A stretch of DNA of 64,000 nucleotides, taken from contig NMRB01001606.1 of NCBI GenBank assembly GCA_002633025.1, forward strand, positions 39,832-103,831, in the 5' to 3' direction. The translations under genes and the position numbers were made by a program. The notes beneath the pieces are model-generated. The model had not been told where the DNA came from, searched no databases, and saw only the letters and a list, made by a program, of their open reading frames with translations. This DNA comes from Notospermus geniculatus. Its lineage: Eukaryota > Nemertea > Pilidiophora > Heteronemertea > Lineidae. The stretch's first letter is position 1. Each line of letters starts with the position of its first letter. Shown one piece after another: positions 46,515-56,999 of the stretch.

Positions 46515-46935
46515 ATAGTGAGGTTTAGCAAATTTGACGAAACACGAACGAAGTACGAAATACGAAATTGGACTTCATTTCCACGACGTATTGTATTTGA
46601 GGAGATGGTGGTAGCCTACCACAAATATCGCCTGCTGCAAGAGCGTCTTTTAGCGTATGACGTTAGACCGATGGAGTTACATGTAGGGTGTTTTTTATAT
46701 TTAACTTTGAAATTTATCTTTCGTTTCCACTTCGTATCTACGAAGTGGAAATTTAAAAATTCAAGATGCAGCGTAACTCTCTCGGTCTTAAATGATATGC
46801 TAAAAGACGCACTGGCAGCAGGGCATTTGTGGTACCAACCATCACCAGAAATACATTATTCGGTCCTAAATGAAATTGAATGTCGTATTTCGTACATGTA
46901 CTTCGTGTTTCGTCAGATTTGGCGAAACCTTGCTA
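46515..46935. mobile_element. Fold-back MITE, family D, diverged copy
   Basis: Ends resemble family D (AAATTTGACGAA..CGAAGTACGAAATACG and inverse) but with many substitutions. It directly abuts the well-preserved copy at 46936. Confidence 0.75.
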
Positions 46936-47331
46936 TTAGGGAGTTTTCGCAAATCTGACGAAAAACGAAGTACGAAATACGAAATTGGACGTCATATCCA
47001 TGACGTAATGTATTTCAGGAAATGGTTGGTACCACAAATGTCCCTCATGCCAGTGCGTCTTTTAGCATGTCATGTAAGATCGAAAGAGTTATGGCGCATC
47101 TTGAATTTTTAAATTTTCAATTCGTATCAACGAAGTGGAAACGAAAGGTAAATTTCAAAGTTTAATATACACCGTACCTCTGTCGTTCTAACGTCATACG
47201 CTAAAAGACGCTCTTGCAGCAGGCGACATTTGTGATACCAACCATTTCCTGAAGTACATTACGTCATAGGTATGACGTCCAATTTCGTATTTCGTACTTC
47301 GTTTTTCGTCAGATTTGCGAAAACTCCCTAA
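46936..47331. mobile_element. Fold-back MITE, family D (TTAGGGAGTTTTCGC), complete
   Basis: TTAGGGAGTTTTCGCAAATC and its inverse form near-perfect arms of ~90 bp, followed by pairing of TATTTCAGGAAATGG and CCATTTCCTGAAGTA. Length 396 bp. Reference copy for the fragments at 31919-32252 and 46515-46935. Confidence 0.9.
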
Positions 47332-47560
47332 TGATTTTATCGTCTGCGAACTCCCAGGCATGTACGCCGCGTACCGTACGTAAAAAAAGCAATCATCTTA
47401 AATTTAGTTACCCATAAGAAATCAGAATCATTTGATTACAAGACGGAAAGTTTATGAGAACTAATCAAAGAGATGATGAAATTGCGTTTCATCAGACTGA
47501 CGTTAATCAATCTGTGCTCAGGCGTGTGAAAACCGCGCTCAGGATAGATCCCGATGACAA

Positions 47561-47713
47561 TAGGGAGGTTTAGAAGTCAAACGATCAACGTAAACTTTAC
47601 GACAACGTTATTTTTCATACTACACATTCATCAGATTTTATATTGCAATTTCGGTACGAAAATAACGTTGTCGTTAACGTTTATGTTTATCGTTTGATTT
47701 CTAAATCACCCTA
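47561..47713. mobile_element. Fold-back MITE, family E (TAGGGAGGTTTAGAA), copy 1
   Basis: TAGGGAGGTTTAGAAGTCAA, ACGATCAACGTAAAC and ACGACAACGTTATTTTT pair with inverse sequences on the right. A near-identical copy lies at 54467-54628. Confidence 0.85.
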
Positions 47714-48054
47714 TTGTGTCTCTCGGTTTTGGTCGGCCAAATATGGACTCGGACTTCAGGATTTACGCGCTTCGGGATGCACCCTCCTGAAGATGGGCAA
47801 GTCAAGGTCATCGGATTGCTGTCTTCTTGAGTATTTTGCTATCAAACGACCTTTACGCTAGCGTGTGGCAGAAGCTAATGAAAACTAGAACACTGTGAAA
47901 TTTGCTTTTTGATGGTCCCTACATCAGAAAATGGAAATTGAATGAAGAAAGGGCAAGGAGGGTTATGACTCTGTGGCACAGAAGTCAGGTTCTTGGGGTT
48001 CCCATCCTCCTGGAATGTCTTCCTGGTGAAGGACACATGCAGAGTAGGCAGACA

Positions 48055-48170
48055 GAGCACAGAGAGAGGGAGGGCAGACAAGAGGGAGGGAGGGAGGGGG
48101 CAGGGCGGGGGAGGGGAGGGGCCAGGCGGGGAAGGGGCCGGGCGGAGAGGAGAGGGGACTGTCTTCAGAG
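48055..48170 (+). repeat. Purine-rich G-tract with quadruplex potential
   Basis: About 115 bp almost purely of GGGAGG, GGGGAGGGG and GGGCGGGG units on the plus strand. Open frames through it (Gly/Arg/Glu-rich) are low-complexity artefacts. Confidence 0.75.
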
Positions 48171-50224
48171 GTTAGAGGAAGGGCAAAGTGGTCGAGCTGG
48201 ATATGGATCCATCGTGCCAGCCCGAACCAAACAAAAAAACTGAGGGAAATATTTAACTTCATCAGTTCAGAATAAAACACTCTTCAAAAACGCAAAAAGA
48301 GTACTTTTTTGAAACTATCTAACCTTTCAGACCTGGATACAAATATTGACTATAGGATGGTACTGCTTGATTTTGAGGTAATTGAGTAGTTTTTTGGGAA
48401 TCGTGTGCCAATTGAGTGCGGAAGAAGAAATAAATAAAAATTTCCTACCTCCCCAGTGATATCAAGATGGTCCCTACATTGACAATGTATAAGGGACCAT
48501 AACTAGTGACACCGAATTGTCCCCTCCATTCCTTGGTGTCTTTGGCTGTAACAAGGAGAATGAAGTAGGCCTACATGTGTATTGCTGCCTTCTATCACCT
48601 AATTTTACTCCAGAGAAGAAAGAGTACCCTTCAATCATCAGATTCATGGGAAGTCCCTGTTTGCTCCATTAAAAGTGGTCAACTCGCTCCTTTCGTCACC
48701 GCTCTCAAGTACGTGTGTGTGGTGATGAAGGGAGCGAACGCTAAAGAACACCGACGACTTCAGGGTGGCTAGCCCTGAGAGCAGCAACACTCAACTATGA
48801 AAATGACCCTTTGGTATCGGTGAAGGGGTAAAGGGAAAGCCTAAAGAGAGAATGAAAGCAGTCAGAAGGTAAAAACGAGAAAAATCCACTAAGTCGACGT
48901 CGAGAGTACAGTCATCAAGCGAAAGAATTAATTTTTCATTAACAATCGACAAAGTTTCATTAATCATTCCTATGGGACCTAATTAGGCTATAATTTAATC
49001 AAGTAACAATGATTTCCTGCGGGCCTGTCGTGATCCATGGTGCAGTCAACTGACTCCTTGGTGAATTGTTTCCACGTTTTTTGGCGTGTGGCATGCGATT
49101 GCGTCGTTAAAGAGTTTTGCACAATACATCATCTTGAAGATTGACACCATTGTCATGTACGTGTACATGTATATACATGTAGTGTTGCTATCATATACAT
49201 GTACATGTACATGCTTGACGACACTGGAACGATGAGCCGTTGACTTGAAGACGATCCATTGGTGTACATGTAGGCCTACATCATATTCTGAGGTGTTCCT
49301 TTCCAATGGGCGAAGGCATGATTTGACCAATATCCTTAGGCTATCATGCATTATTTTGAAAATTACATCTACATGTACAGTACAGTACCTGTACATTACA
49401 TACTTTACAGGAAATAAACTTCGTAGTGATATAGCCTACGTATCAGAAGCGAAAAACTGTATTTTATTCGAGATCTGCATGCTTATGCCGACGATTGGGT
49501 AATGTATAGTGCCCAGTGTTGCTCTAGATTCCTGACGAAACGAACGTGCACCAGAGCGAATTCCTTTCGAAAGTAAAAAATTTCTAAGTGGTTTCTGCAA
49601 GCACTTATTGACAAGAATGTGCAAGTGATATATATAAACAACGACGCTCAATATCGTTGAATATCTCAGGAGGACTCCAATCTACCATGAATTTATGGCA
49701 TAAAAAGTTTCTTTGTGTAGAACCAACGGTAGAAGGCCCCTGGGACGGTAAGTTATAAACAATGAAATCTTGGAATGAGTGAAATCTTGGAACTGATCCA
49801 GAATGTTATGGAATCACCCCCAAAAAGGTATAAAATGGAGTTATACAATTGTATTTTGTAATCACCATGATCACAGCCTGCACCGTCCTGTATTTTTTTA
49901 ATAAACCGCCAACAACACAAAATTATCAGCAACCCAGTGAATATTCCTCATTTTCAGTCACCCACCATTCCCATCCTCGTTCCCTGCCAGGCCTATATGC
50001 ATACGTACCATTTGTGTTCCAAATGAGCTGCGGTGCCGTGTTACACCTGTCAATGGCCTATTTAAAAACATCGTTTGAGACAGATCGTCTGACCTTGTAA
50101 ACTAACATCATCAGTTTTTTGCAGTACACTGCGCACAGTCTACACAGGCCTATATGCTGGTGTCGGTTTCTTCATCTCATGCTTTAGACCAAGAGACAAG
50201 TCCATTTATCTTTCAGTTTCGTGG
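48171..50224. other. No gene recognised
   Basis: Apart from a family B fragment (about 48660-48780) and the TACATGTA cluster, no splice-bounded or domain-bearing coding sequence is seen. Confidence 0.5.
49150..49215. repeat. TACATGTA palindrome cluster
   Basis: Overlapping ACATGTAC/TACATGTA palindromes separated by short spacers. The same octamer is scattered through the whole window. Confidence 0.7.
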
Positions 50225-50816
50225 NNNNNNNNNNNNNNNNNNNNNNNNNNNNNNNNNNNNNNNNNNNNNNNNNNNNNNNNNNNNNNNNNNNNNNNNNNNN
50301 NNNNNNNNNNNNNNNNNNNNNNNNNNNNNNNNNNNNNNNNNNNNNNNNNNNNNNNNNNNNNNNNNNNNNNNNNNNNNNNNNNNNNNNNNNNNNNNNNNNN
50401 NNNNNNNNNNNNNNNNNNNNNNNNNNNNNNNNNNNNNNNNNNNNNNNNNNNNNNNNNNNNNNNNNNNNNNNNNNNNNNNNNNNNNNNNNNNNNNNNNNNN
50501 NNNNNNNNNNNNNNNNNNNNNNNNNNNNNNNNNNNNNNNNNNNNNNNNNNNNNNNNNNNNNNNNNNNNNNNNNNNNNNNNNNNNNNNNNNNNNNNNNNNN
50601 NNNNNNNNNNNNNNNNNNNNNNNNNNNNNNNNNNNNNNNNNNNNNNNNNNNNNNNNNNNNNNNNNNNNNNNNNNNNNNNNNNNNNNNNNNNNNNNNNNNN
50701 NNNNNNNNNNNNNNNNNNNNNNNNNNNNNNNNNNNNNNNNNNNNNNNNNNNNNNNNNNNNNNNNNNNNNNNNNNNNNNNNNNNNNNNNNNNNNNNNNNNN
50801 NNNNNNNNNNNNNNNN
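50225..50816. other. Assembly gap (592 N)
   Basis: Run of N that ends exactly at the left terminus of a fold-back element, a place where assembly often fails. Confidence 0.99.
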
Positions 50817-51348
50817 TTAAGGCCGTCTCACACGAGCGCCGAGTACGGCGTCAACTAGCGCGTTTTGAAAACGCCGACAAGCGCACTATTTAGCGCATAG
50901 TTGACGCCGTGTGAACGCACGTCCTGCGTTTTCAGAACGCAGGCCCTGCGTTTTCGTGCGTTTTGACGACTTCCGGTACGTAGCGTCTCTTCTCTTTGAC
51001 GCAGAGAATGCGATAAATTAACGCAAAGTAGGCGTTTGTAAACGCGCAGTGCGTTTACAAACGCTGCGTTTTCATGCGTTCTCATGCGTTTTCATGCGTT
51101 CTCGTGCGTTCTCATGCGTTTTCATGCGTTCTTAAACGCAGCGTTTGCGTCAATAGACGCATTCCTCTGCGCCTTCGACAAAGTTTTGGACATGTTGAAA
51201 ACCAATGCGTTCACCCAGGGGTCTGCGTTTACAAACGCAGAGTTGGCGCACGCAGTTCGTCAACCCTGCGCTCATTTCGGCGTTTCATAAACGCCCCTAG
51301 GCGCACGGCCTAAACGCCGGATAAAACGCTCGTGTGAGACGGCCTTAA
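50817..51348. mobile_element. Fold-back element (TTAAGGCCGTCTCACACGAG) with internal microsatellite
   Basis: Perfect terminal inverted repeats TTAAGGCCGTCTCACACGAG / CTCGTGTGAGACGGCCTTAA. The interior is full of GCGTTT/AAACGC blocks and a (ATGCGTTCTC) run at about 51070-51130. About 532 bp. Confidence 0.9.
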
Positions 51349-51593
51349 TTCCACCATATTTTGGATCGGTTTCATGATTTCACACTGATTCCAAAATTTC
51401 ACTGATTATAACTTACCCCCTGGGACGGGACATTCAGGTTAGCAGCATGGCGTCTTCTAAGTGTAACTGCATGGTTGATGCACCGTTGGTAGCAAACCAA
51501 GGCTTGGTATAAGAAATGTGTTTTCACTTTCCTCGTTCCCAAACATGAAAACACACTCTCATGTCATCGAAAAGGAACAATTGTTAGGTTTGC

Positions 51594-51846
51594 GGCTGAT
51601 TTAATAGACGTTTGCTTTTAAGCTCACCATTGGTTCCACCAAAGGCGTGCGAAAAATGTACAACTAAATTTTTCACCAAAAGCCCCGTTTTCTAAGCTCT
51701 GTATAGCGCTTATACTATCCATCCAAACAGGACTTTTTGGTGAAAAAAGGCACTTTTCGCATGCCTGTCTATTTTTGGTGGAACCAATGGTTAGCTTAGC
51801 CATGGAGGTATACCTTCATGGCTTAGCAAACGTCTATTAAATCGGC
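51594..51846. mobile_element. Fold-back MITE (GATTTAATAGACGTTTGC)
   Basis: GATTTAATAGACGTTTGC pairs with GCAAACGTCTATTAAATC. CATTGGTTCCACCAAA and TTTTTCACCAAAA blocks pair inside. About 253 bp. Confidence 0.85.
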
Positions 51847-52045
51847 CCTCAGGCCTACAATAAGGGATTCTAGACGGGATTCTAGGTTCTAGGTTCTAGA
51901 TTCTAGATTCGGGATATAAGCTGGCTGTTTTCGGTACTATTGTAACACCCCTCACTAGGCCCGCCACGGTACGCGTCGGCATGCCCATATCTAGAGACAG
52001 GGCCTCATGCCATGAGCAAAGCTCAATGCGAAAATATTATTCCCA

Positions 52046-52357
52046 GGGCCGACCGCACAGGAAGTCCGATAGTGCTAACGTTACTGGCGCCTATCGGTAG
52101 TTAGTTAATTAACGCATTTTCCCATTAACTAAACCGCCGATGCGAATTTTTTTTTCACATCTAAAAAATCCGCCATATTGGATCTGGAGAATCTCCGTGT
52201 CAATAGCCTCTGACGTCATTCCTTAGTTTGGCCGAGTGGTTAGAGCGTTGGACTATCAAGCTGAAGATGTATATTTGAGTGGATTCGAAACTCGCAAAAA
52301 AATTCGCACCGCCGATAGGCACCGAAAGCACTATCGGACTTTTTGTGCGGCCGGCCC
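52046..52357. mobile_element. Fold-back MITE, family A, copy 2, interrupted
   Basis: Same ends and body as 424-552, but the right half is split by a 166-bp insertion at 52142-52307 flanked by duplicated ACCGCCGAT. Confidence 0.9.
52142..52307. mobile_element. Nested 166-bp element with tRNA-like core and 9-bp target duplication
   Basis: Ends GCGAATTTTTTT and AAAAAAATTCGC are inverted repeats. ACCGCCGAT flanks both sides (52133-52141 and 52308-52316). The 424-552 copy has an uninterrupted GGCCGATAGGC at this place, showing the empty site. Inside, TTTGGCCGAGTGGTTAGAGC and GGATTCGAAACTC form tRNA A-box and B-box-like sequences. A DNA-transposon-like structure with a tRNA-derived interior is unusual. 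Confidence 0.8.
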
Positions 52358-54466
52358 TGCTACGTACAGTACATGTGGACGAAATACATGTAGGCTACAT
52401 TGTTTGCCAAATAAATCTAAGTTTTTTATCGGACTTTGAAGATGGCTGAGTGATTGTATTCAAAAAGACCGTGCAGGTGGCTGAGCCGCACTATTTACGG
52501 TGATCTCAAAACCCTCTCTTCCATCTCGGTAGTCATCCATCCCTTCAGTTTATGGTCGTAAAATTCATCCAACTATACGAACAGATTTACCGGCTATTCT
52601 GCTTGACCAATGATCTCTAACGTACACAAAGCGAAGACCCGATTTCTTTCTTATTTATTACATGTAACATTTTATATTGTATTCGTTCAGACTGGTTTTC
52701 AGTTGTTTTTCACACCATGAAATAGATAATCTTCATATAAGCCGGATCGCTATCACTCAACTGTGATAGACTGTCGATTGATAGCGATTTTTTGCTGACA
52801 CGATTTCTGCAAAATATTGTCAGCATAGACTCCTGTACATTAGTCTTCATTGTGAGCAGGAAACGTACAGGTACAATGTACATGTAGCCTACATGTAATT
52901 TCTATCTGTCATGGCTTCAGTCAAATCTAGCCTGCAGCAGCCGCGGCAACCTTTCTTGCTCTTGCTACCAATTTAATGGAAAAGCAAGAAAAATTGCGCA
53001 GATTTTTTAAAGAGCTCACTGCTTCTTGCACGCAACTGATTGCTGCTCCGGTCAACATCCTTGATTTTTATTGCTCACTGTTCGTGGTAACCAAAGGTGC
53101 CATGCTTATCACCGCACACGGGTCACTGCTTGTTGCTGCAATAGTGAATGCTTTTACTTGAATTTTGCAATACAAATGCACTAGGCAATGCTGTACAAAT
53201 CTGAAGTAAAAGCATTGCTAGTCTCTATTCATATGACCCATTGCCTCGTGTCCTGCGGGCTTTTATTTTTTTCCTGGTACTAGTATCTACCGCCATGCAG
53301 TATGCTTGTGGCAGTTTTCAGCCTAAATCGATCCTCTCTGCGGGAGATTTTGTTGGACAAGGCAGCCTAACAGTTTTGAGACGTGGGCGTTGTTGAATCT
53401 CTGTAAGAAACCAAAGTAACAATGCGTTTTGAATATCGACCAATTATGCTACAAAGGTATCCTAAATACGAAGTACCCGATATTTTCTCCGATGAAAAGA
53501 AATACACTGGCGATGTTTTCGCAACACCAAGTCGCTTGAAGGCACGTTCGTGTATTGAACTTCATTATATTTGTGAATCGGTGGAAATTAGAAGGCAGTT
53601 TCAGCTATTTGGTCAAGGAAATGGGCATTTATCTGTTCGATGAACATGGAAATGCCCGTTCAAAGTGTCTCTCAAAGGAATAATTTGTCACGGAACTTTT
53701 GACAAGTCATCGGTTCCCACATAAGAAAACTCGATGGTGTAAATAAATGCTACCTCGTCCAAATATTTCGACCGCGGCTGTCGACGAAGTGGCATTATCT
53801 GGCTACAGTCAGCATCCTACTTTAACCCTTTCACTGATTGTTAAGTTTAGTTTCTTCGGAAATAAAAAGCAAGACAGCTTGAAAGGAACCTGAAACCCGT
53901 CACATTGGTAGTCATTGGAAAGCTCTCGGTGAGTACTTTCCAATGAGCGCGTGTGAAAAGGAGTTTTAGTACGATTCCAGGATTTGTTATTGGTTCTTTG
54001 GTGTTGGTTCATGCAGCTGGCTAAGGTGTGCAAGAATGATCTTCTTGACAAAGACAATTAAACATGAATTTTATGTAATATAAAGATTATTATTATAATC
54101 ATCGTGGTTTCAATGGTAAGGATAATAATTAGTGACACATGCATACATTGTTTGGTGAGATCGATCAGCATTTTTGAGTTTGCTGTGTTACAAATTTCAC
54201 GTTTTTGGTAATGCATGGATCGACTTAATCTGGTCGGATCAGAAAGTGGTCGTGCAATGCACTGTCTTTTTGTCTACTAGTGGTGGTTAAGAGATGTTTG
54301 GTATCCGAGCTCTATCAAGATTTTTATAGAACAGTACATACATGTATCAAATAACGGTAAAATAATACGTTTTTGCACACCATGGAAGAATCGACATCTG
54401 GTCGGAACTCAACACCTTCGCACGACGCCGGATGTTCCTTGTCGCCGTCCAAAAGAATAGCGACAA
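52358..54466. other. No gene recognised
   Basis: One short open frame (53422-53643, plus, MRFEYRPIMLQRYPKYEVPD at the start) has no recognisable domain and is not flanked by clear splice sites. Otherwise non-coding. Confidence 0.45.
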
Positions 54467-54628
54467 TAGGGAGGTTTAGAAATCGAACGATAAACGTAAA
54501 TTTTACGACAACGTTATTTTTTTAATACTACACATTAACCAGATTTTATATTGCATTTTCGGTACAAAAATAACGTTGTCGTTAACGTTTACGTTTATCG
54601 TTTGATTTCCAATGCTAAACCTCCCTAA
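54467..54628. mobile_element. Fold-back MITE, family E, copy 2
   Basis: TAGGGAGGTTTAGAAATCGA and the inverse TAAACCTCCCTA, with the same AACGTTGTCGTTAACGTTTA block as 47561-47713. Confidence 0.85.
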
Positions 54629-55345
54629 TATCGTAACCCATCCTGAAAGTATCAGAGGTTCTTAATGTCCCTGATTACATCAGAATGATGTAACCCTGAG
54701 TAGAGTGGGTCGAATGATAACATGTTGGTTTTAGTTGGCACCAATTGCTCAGAGCACCTAAATGTTGTTGACTTGACTTATTACAATTTTAACAAATACA
54801 CAATGGTATATCAAATTGTCGTACAGTACATAGAAATTCGGTCAGTTCACACAGCTTATACGATCGTGACTACTGTTACAACACTAAACACATGCAACAG
54901 TCATGACGGCTGGCACAGGTAACAAGGGTTAGTGCTAAATAATTCAGGGTCTTTTTGACAAATTTGCCAATCGGTGCTAAAATTAGTTTGTAGAACTTCT
55001 GATAACAGTACACTACATGTATTTCATGATTTAGGACCAGAAATACATAAGGCGTTAAATTAATAATGACATTTCAGTGCACGGATATTTCTGTCATTGC
55101 TGCAGAGTCTGAACGCTGACTGACGTCATGACACATCTTAAAATAAAAGACATAGCGACTTACAACCAATTGTCAGTAAACCAGACTGAACCAATATAAC
55201 TACCCTTTGCTTTACTGTACATTACAATACCTCAAGTCAAGGTTGGTCCAACTTCGTGCAGCACCTTTGCCTAAATAATGGTTACTTTGGATTATTGCAC
55301 TGAATACATATACTCTAATCATTGTGATACATTGTATATAAGTAT

Positions 55346-55555
55346 TTGTTGGCGTCGGACTCGAGGCAGACAGGTCACGGATTCGATTCCTAGCCGAGTC
55401 GCCACTTCATATTCTGTGTTTGAGCTGCTCCTTGTGAGTTCCCCAAGAAGTTTTCTGGAGATATACATTTGAGTAATGTGAAGCGCTTTGAGAATTCGAG
55501 ACTATTAAAACACGGTGGAAAACACTAATAAAAGCTTCATAGATTGAATAAAACT
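55346..55555 (+). repeat. tRNA-related SINE-like element
   Basis: A B-box-like GGATTCGATTCCT preceded by GTCGGACTCGAGGCAGACAG. An unrelated body follows that includes GTGAAGCGCTTTGAGAATTC and an A-rich tail. GAAGCGCTTTGAGA-like motifs are familiar from invertebrate SINE 3' regions; assignment is by general resemblance only. Confidence 0.5.
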
Positions 55556-55957
55556 GTGAATAAAAATTTACATGTCTGTCCGATTTGAAGTTGAACTATC
55601 TGGTTTGTATTGTGACTAAACATCTGTGACTCTTTAACACTGACACCGTGACAATTGGTGACTTAAAGTTGAACTATCTTGTTTTATAGCGACAATCCTG
55701 AAACTTCACCACTCAACTATGAGCTCTATGGTAATAAAGGTACTACATGTAAATACGCCCAGCATAAATCTGTGTCATTGCTGTTCGATATCGAGGGTGA
55801 TATCGTTCGACTAAATCGGTGAAATGGATGGTAATCTGCCTTTCGGAAATTATCGATAAAGGCGTTATCGGTGTGGCACTGGCATGGGTATCTTTTTTGT
55901 TCTATAAGAGGATGTTCTTAATTCTTGTCGTCCCGGAGTAGGACGAGACTCGTGGCG

Positions 55958-56938
55958 TCATATAGAAAGCAACGTGGTCTGGTTGGAATTTCGCACCTGA
56001 GACGAACGGCCGCAAGAATTTGCATCAACCCGAGCAATGTTTTGCATCCAGAGTTTAAAATGGACCTTCTGGTTGTCAGTAAACCAGTTACACGCATTAG
56101 CTGTGGCGATCAACATGTGCGCATCGTCGGAATACTGCCCAGGCCTGGCGTAATGTTCATAACACCTCTTTATGGCACTGAAGATACGATTTCTGTCAAC
56201 GTAGGACGGTTTACGGAGTAAAAACCTTGAAATGAAATGAGAAAGTTTGTTGATGGTATGAGGAGCGTACCCGTACTCGTAATCTGGGTCGAAGTCGACG
56301 AACTGCTGCTCAAGAAGCTGATTACGTTTCTCTTGCAGTTCGTCTTTAGTTTTTTTCAGTTCTCTTTCCATCGTGCGATTCTTCGCCTCCGCACTCTCGA
56401 GGTCTCTCTTCATTCGCTTCATTTGAAGCTCCAGGCTTGCCACTCTACAAGCGAGTTCCGACTGCACGGCGGCGCTGCGGTAGGAAGACCTACCTCGCGG
56501 CCCCTCGGGAATGTCGTTGTTGACGACCTCCGCGATGCCCGCACAGCCTATCTGATGGCCTGCCAACTCTATCTTATTCACCGTAACACCACAGCCAGCA
56601 CACTCCACTGGAGTATATCCACAAGTCTCAACGTGAGTCTTCAGCTTCTCTAGTTTCATCACAGATGAGCACCCCCTTTCCGAATTCTTGCACGTCACAC
56701 TCAAACAGTTTATGAGGTTCCTGACCGAAATTATCGGCTTCGCTTCTTTCGGCGCCACCCTTGACCGACATTCCGGACACGAGTTGATCCCTGGGCGTGC
56801 CAACCAAGTCTCAAGGCAGGTACAACAGAAAGAATGTCCACAAGGCGTCAGTACAGCGTCTTCGAAGACTGCACTACAAATGGGACAGACCAGGTTCTGG
56901 TCAATTTCCCCCACAAAATGATGAACTCCGAACCCCAT
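55958..56938 (-). CDS. RING plus TRAF-type zinc finger protein, probable E3 ubiquitin ligase
   Basis: ATG at 56936-56938 opens MGFGVHHFVGEIDQNLVCPI, matching the starts of PDZRN3/4 (MGFELDRF...) and RNF41. The 326-residue product has a C3HC4 RING (C18, C21, C33, H35, C38, C41, C54, C57). Two TRAF-type zinc fingers follow (C83-C90-H102-C106; C113-C116-H128-C132). A coiled coil runs at about residues 165-215. The C-terminal ~110 residues (PDYEYGYAPHTINKLSHFIS onward) match nothing I recognise. It lacks PDZ domains, so it is not a full PDZRN. Probable role: ubiquitin transfer from E2 to a substrate bound by the C-terminal region. It is intronless, unlike other genes here, which could mean a retrocopy. 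A CAG|GTGCGA near the 3' end could be a donor. Confidence 0.88.
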   Translation of the reverse strand: MGFGVHHFVGEIDQNLVCPICSAVFEDAVLTPCGHSFCCTCLETWLARPGINSCPECRSRVAPKEAKPIISVRNLINCLSVTCKNSERGCSSVMKLEKLKTHVETCGYTPVECAGCGVTVNKIELAGHQIGCAGIAEVVNNDIPEGPRGRSSYRSAAVQSELACRVASLELQMKRMKRDLESAEAKNRTMERELKKTKDELQEKRNQLLEQQFVDFDPDYEYGYAPHTINKLSHFISRFLLRKPSYVDRNRIFSAIKRCYEHYARPGQYSDDAHMLIATANACNWFTDNQKVHFKLWMQNIARVDANSCGRSSQVRNSNQTTLLSI

Positions 56939-56999
56939 CCCGACGCTGTCATATACGAACCGTCTCAACACACAATACCGACGCTGGTATCAAATAAGT

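Noticed and set aside
50154-50858. Long open frames across the N runs (also at 37086-37544)
   Set aside because: They consist of N bases translated as X and carry no information.
56939-56971. GTG-initiated extension of the RING protein
   Set aside because: The first codon is GTG; the downstream ATG starts MGFG, matching the family N-terminus.
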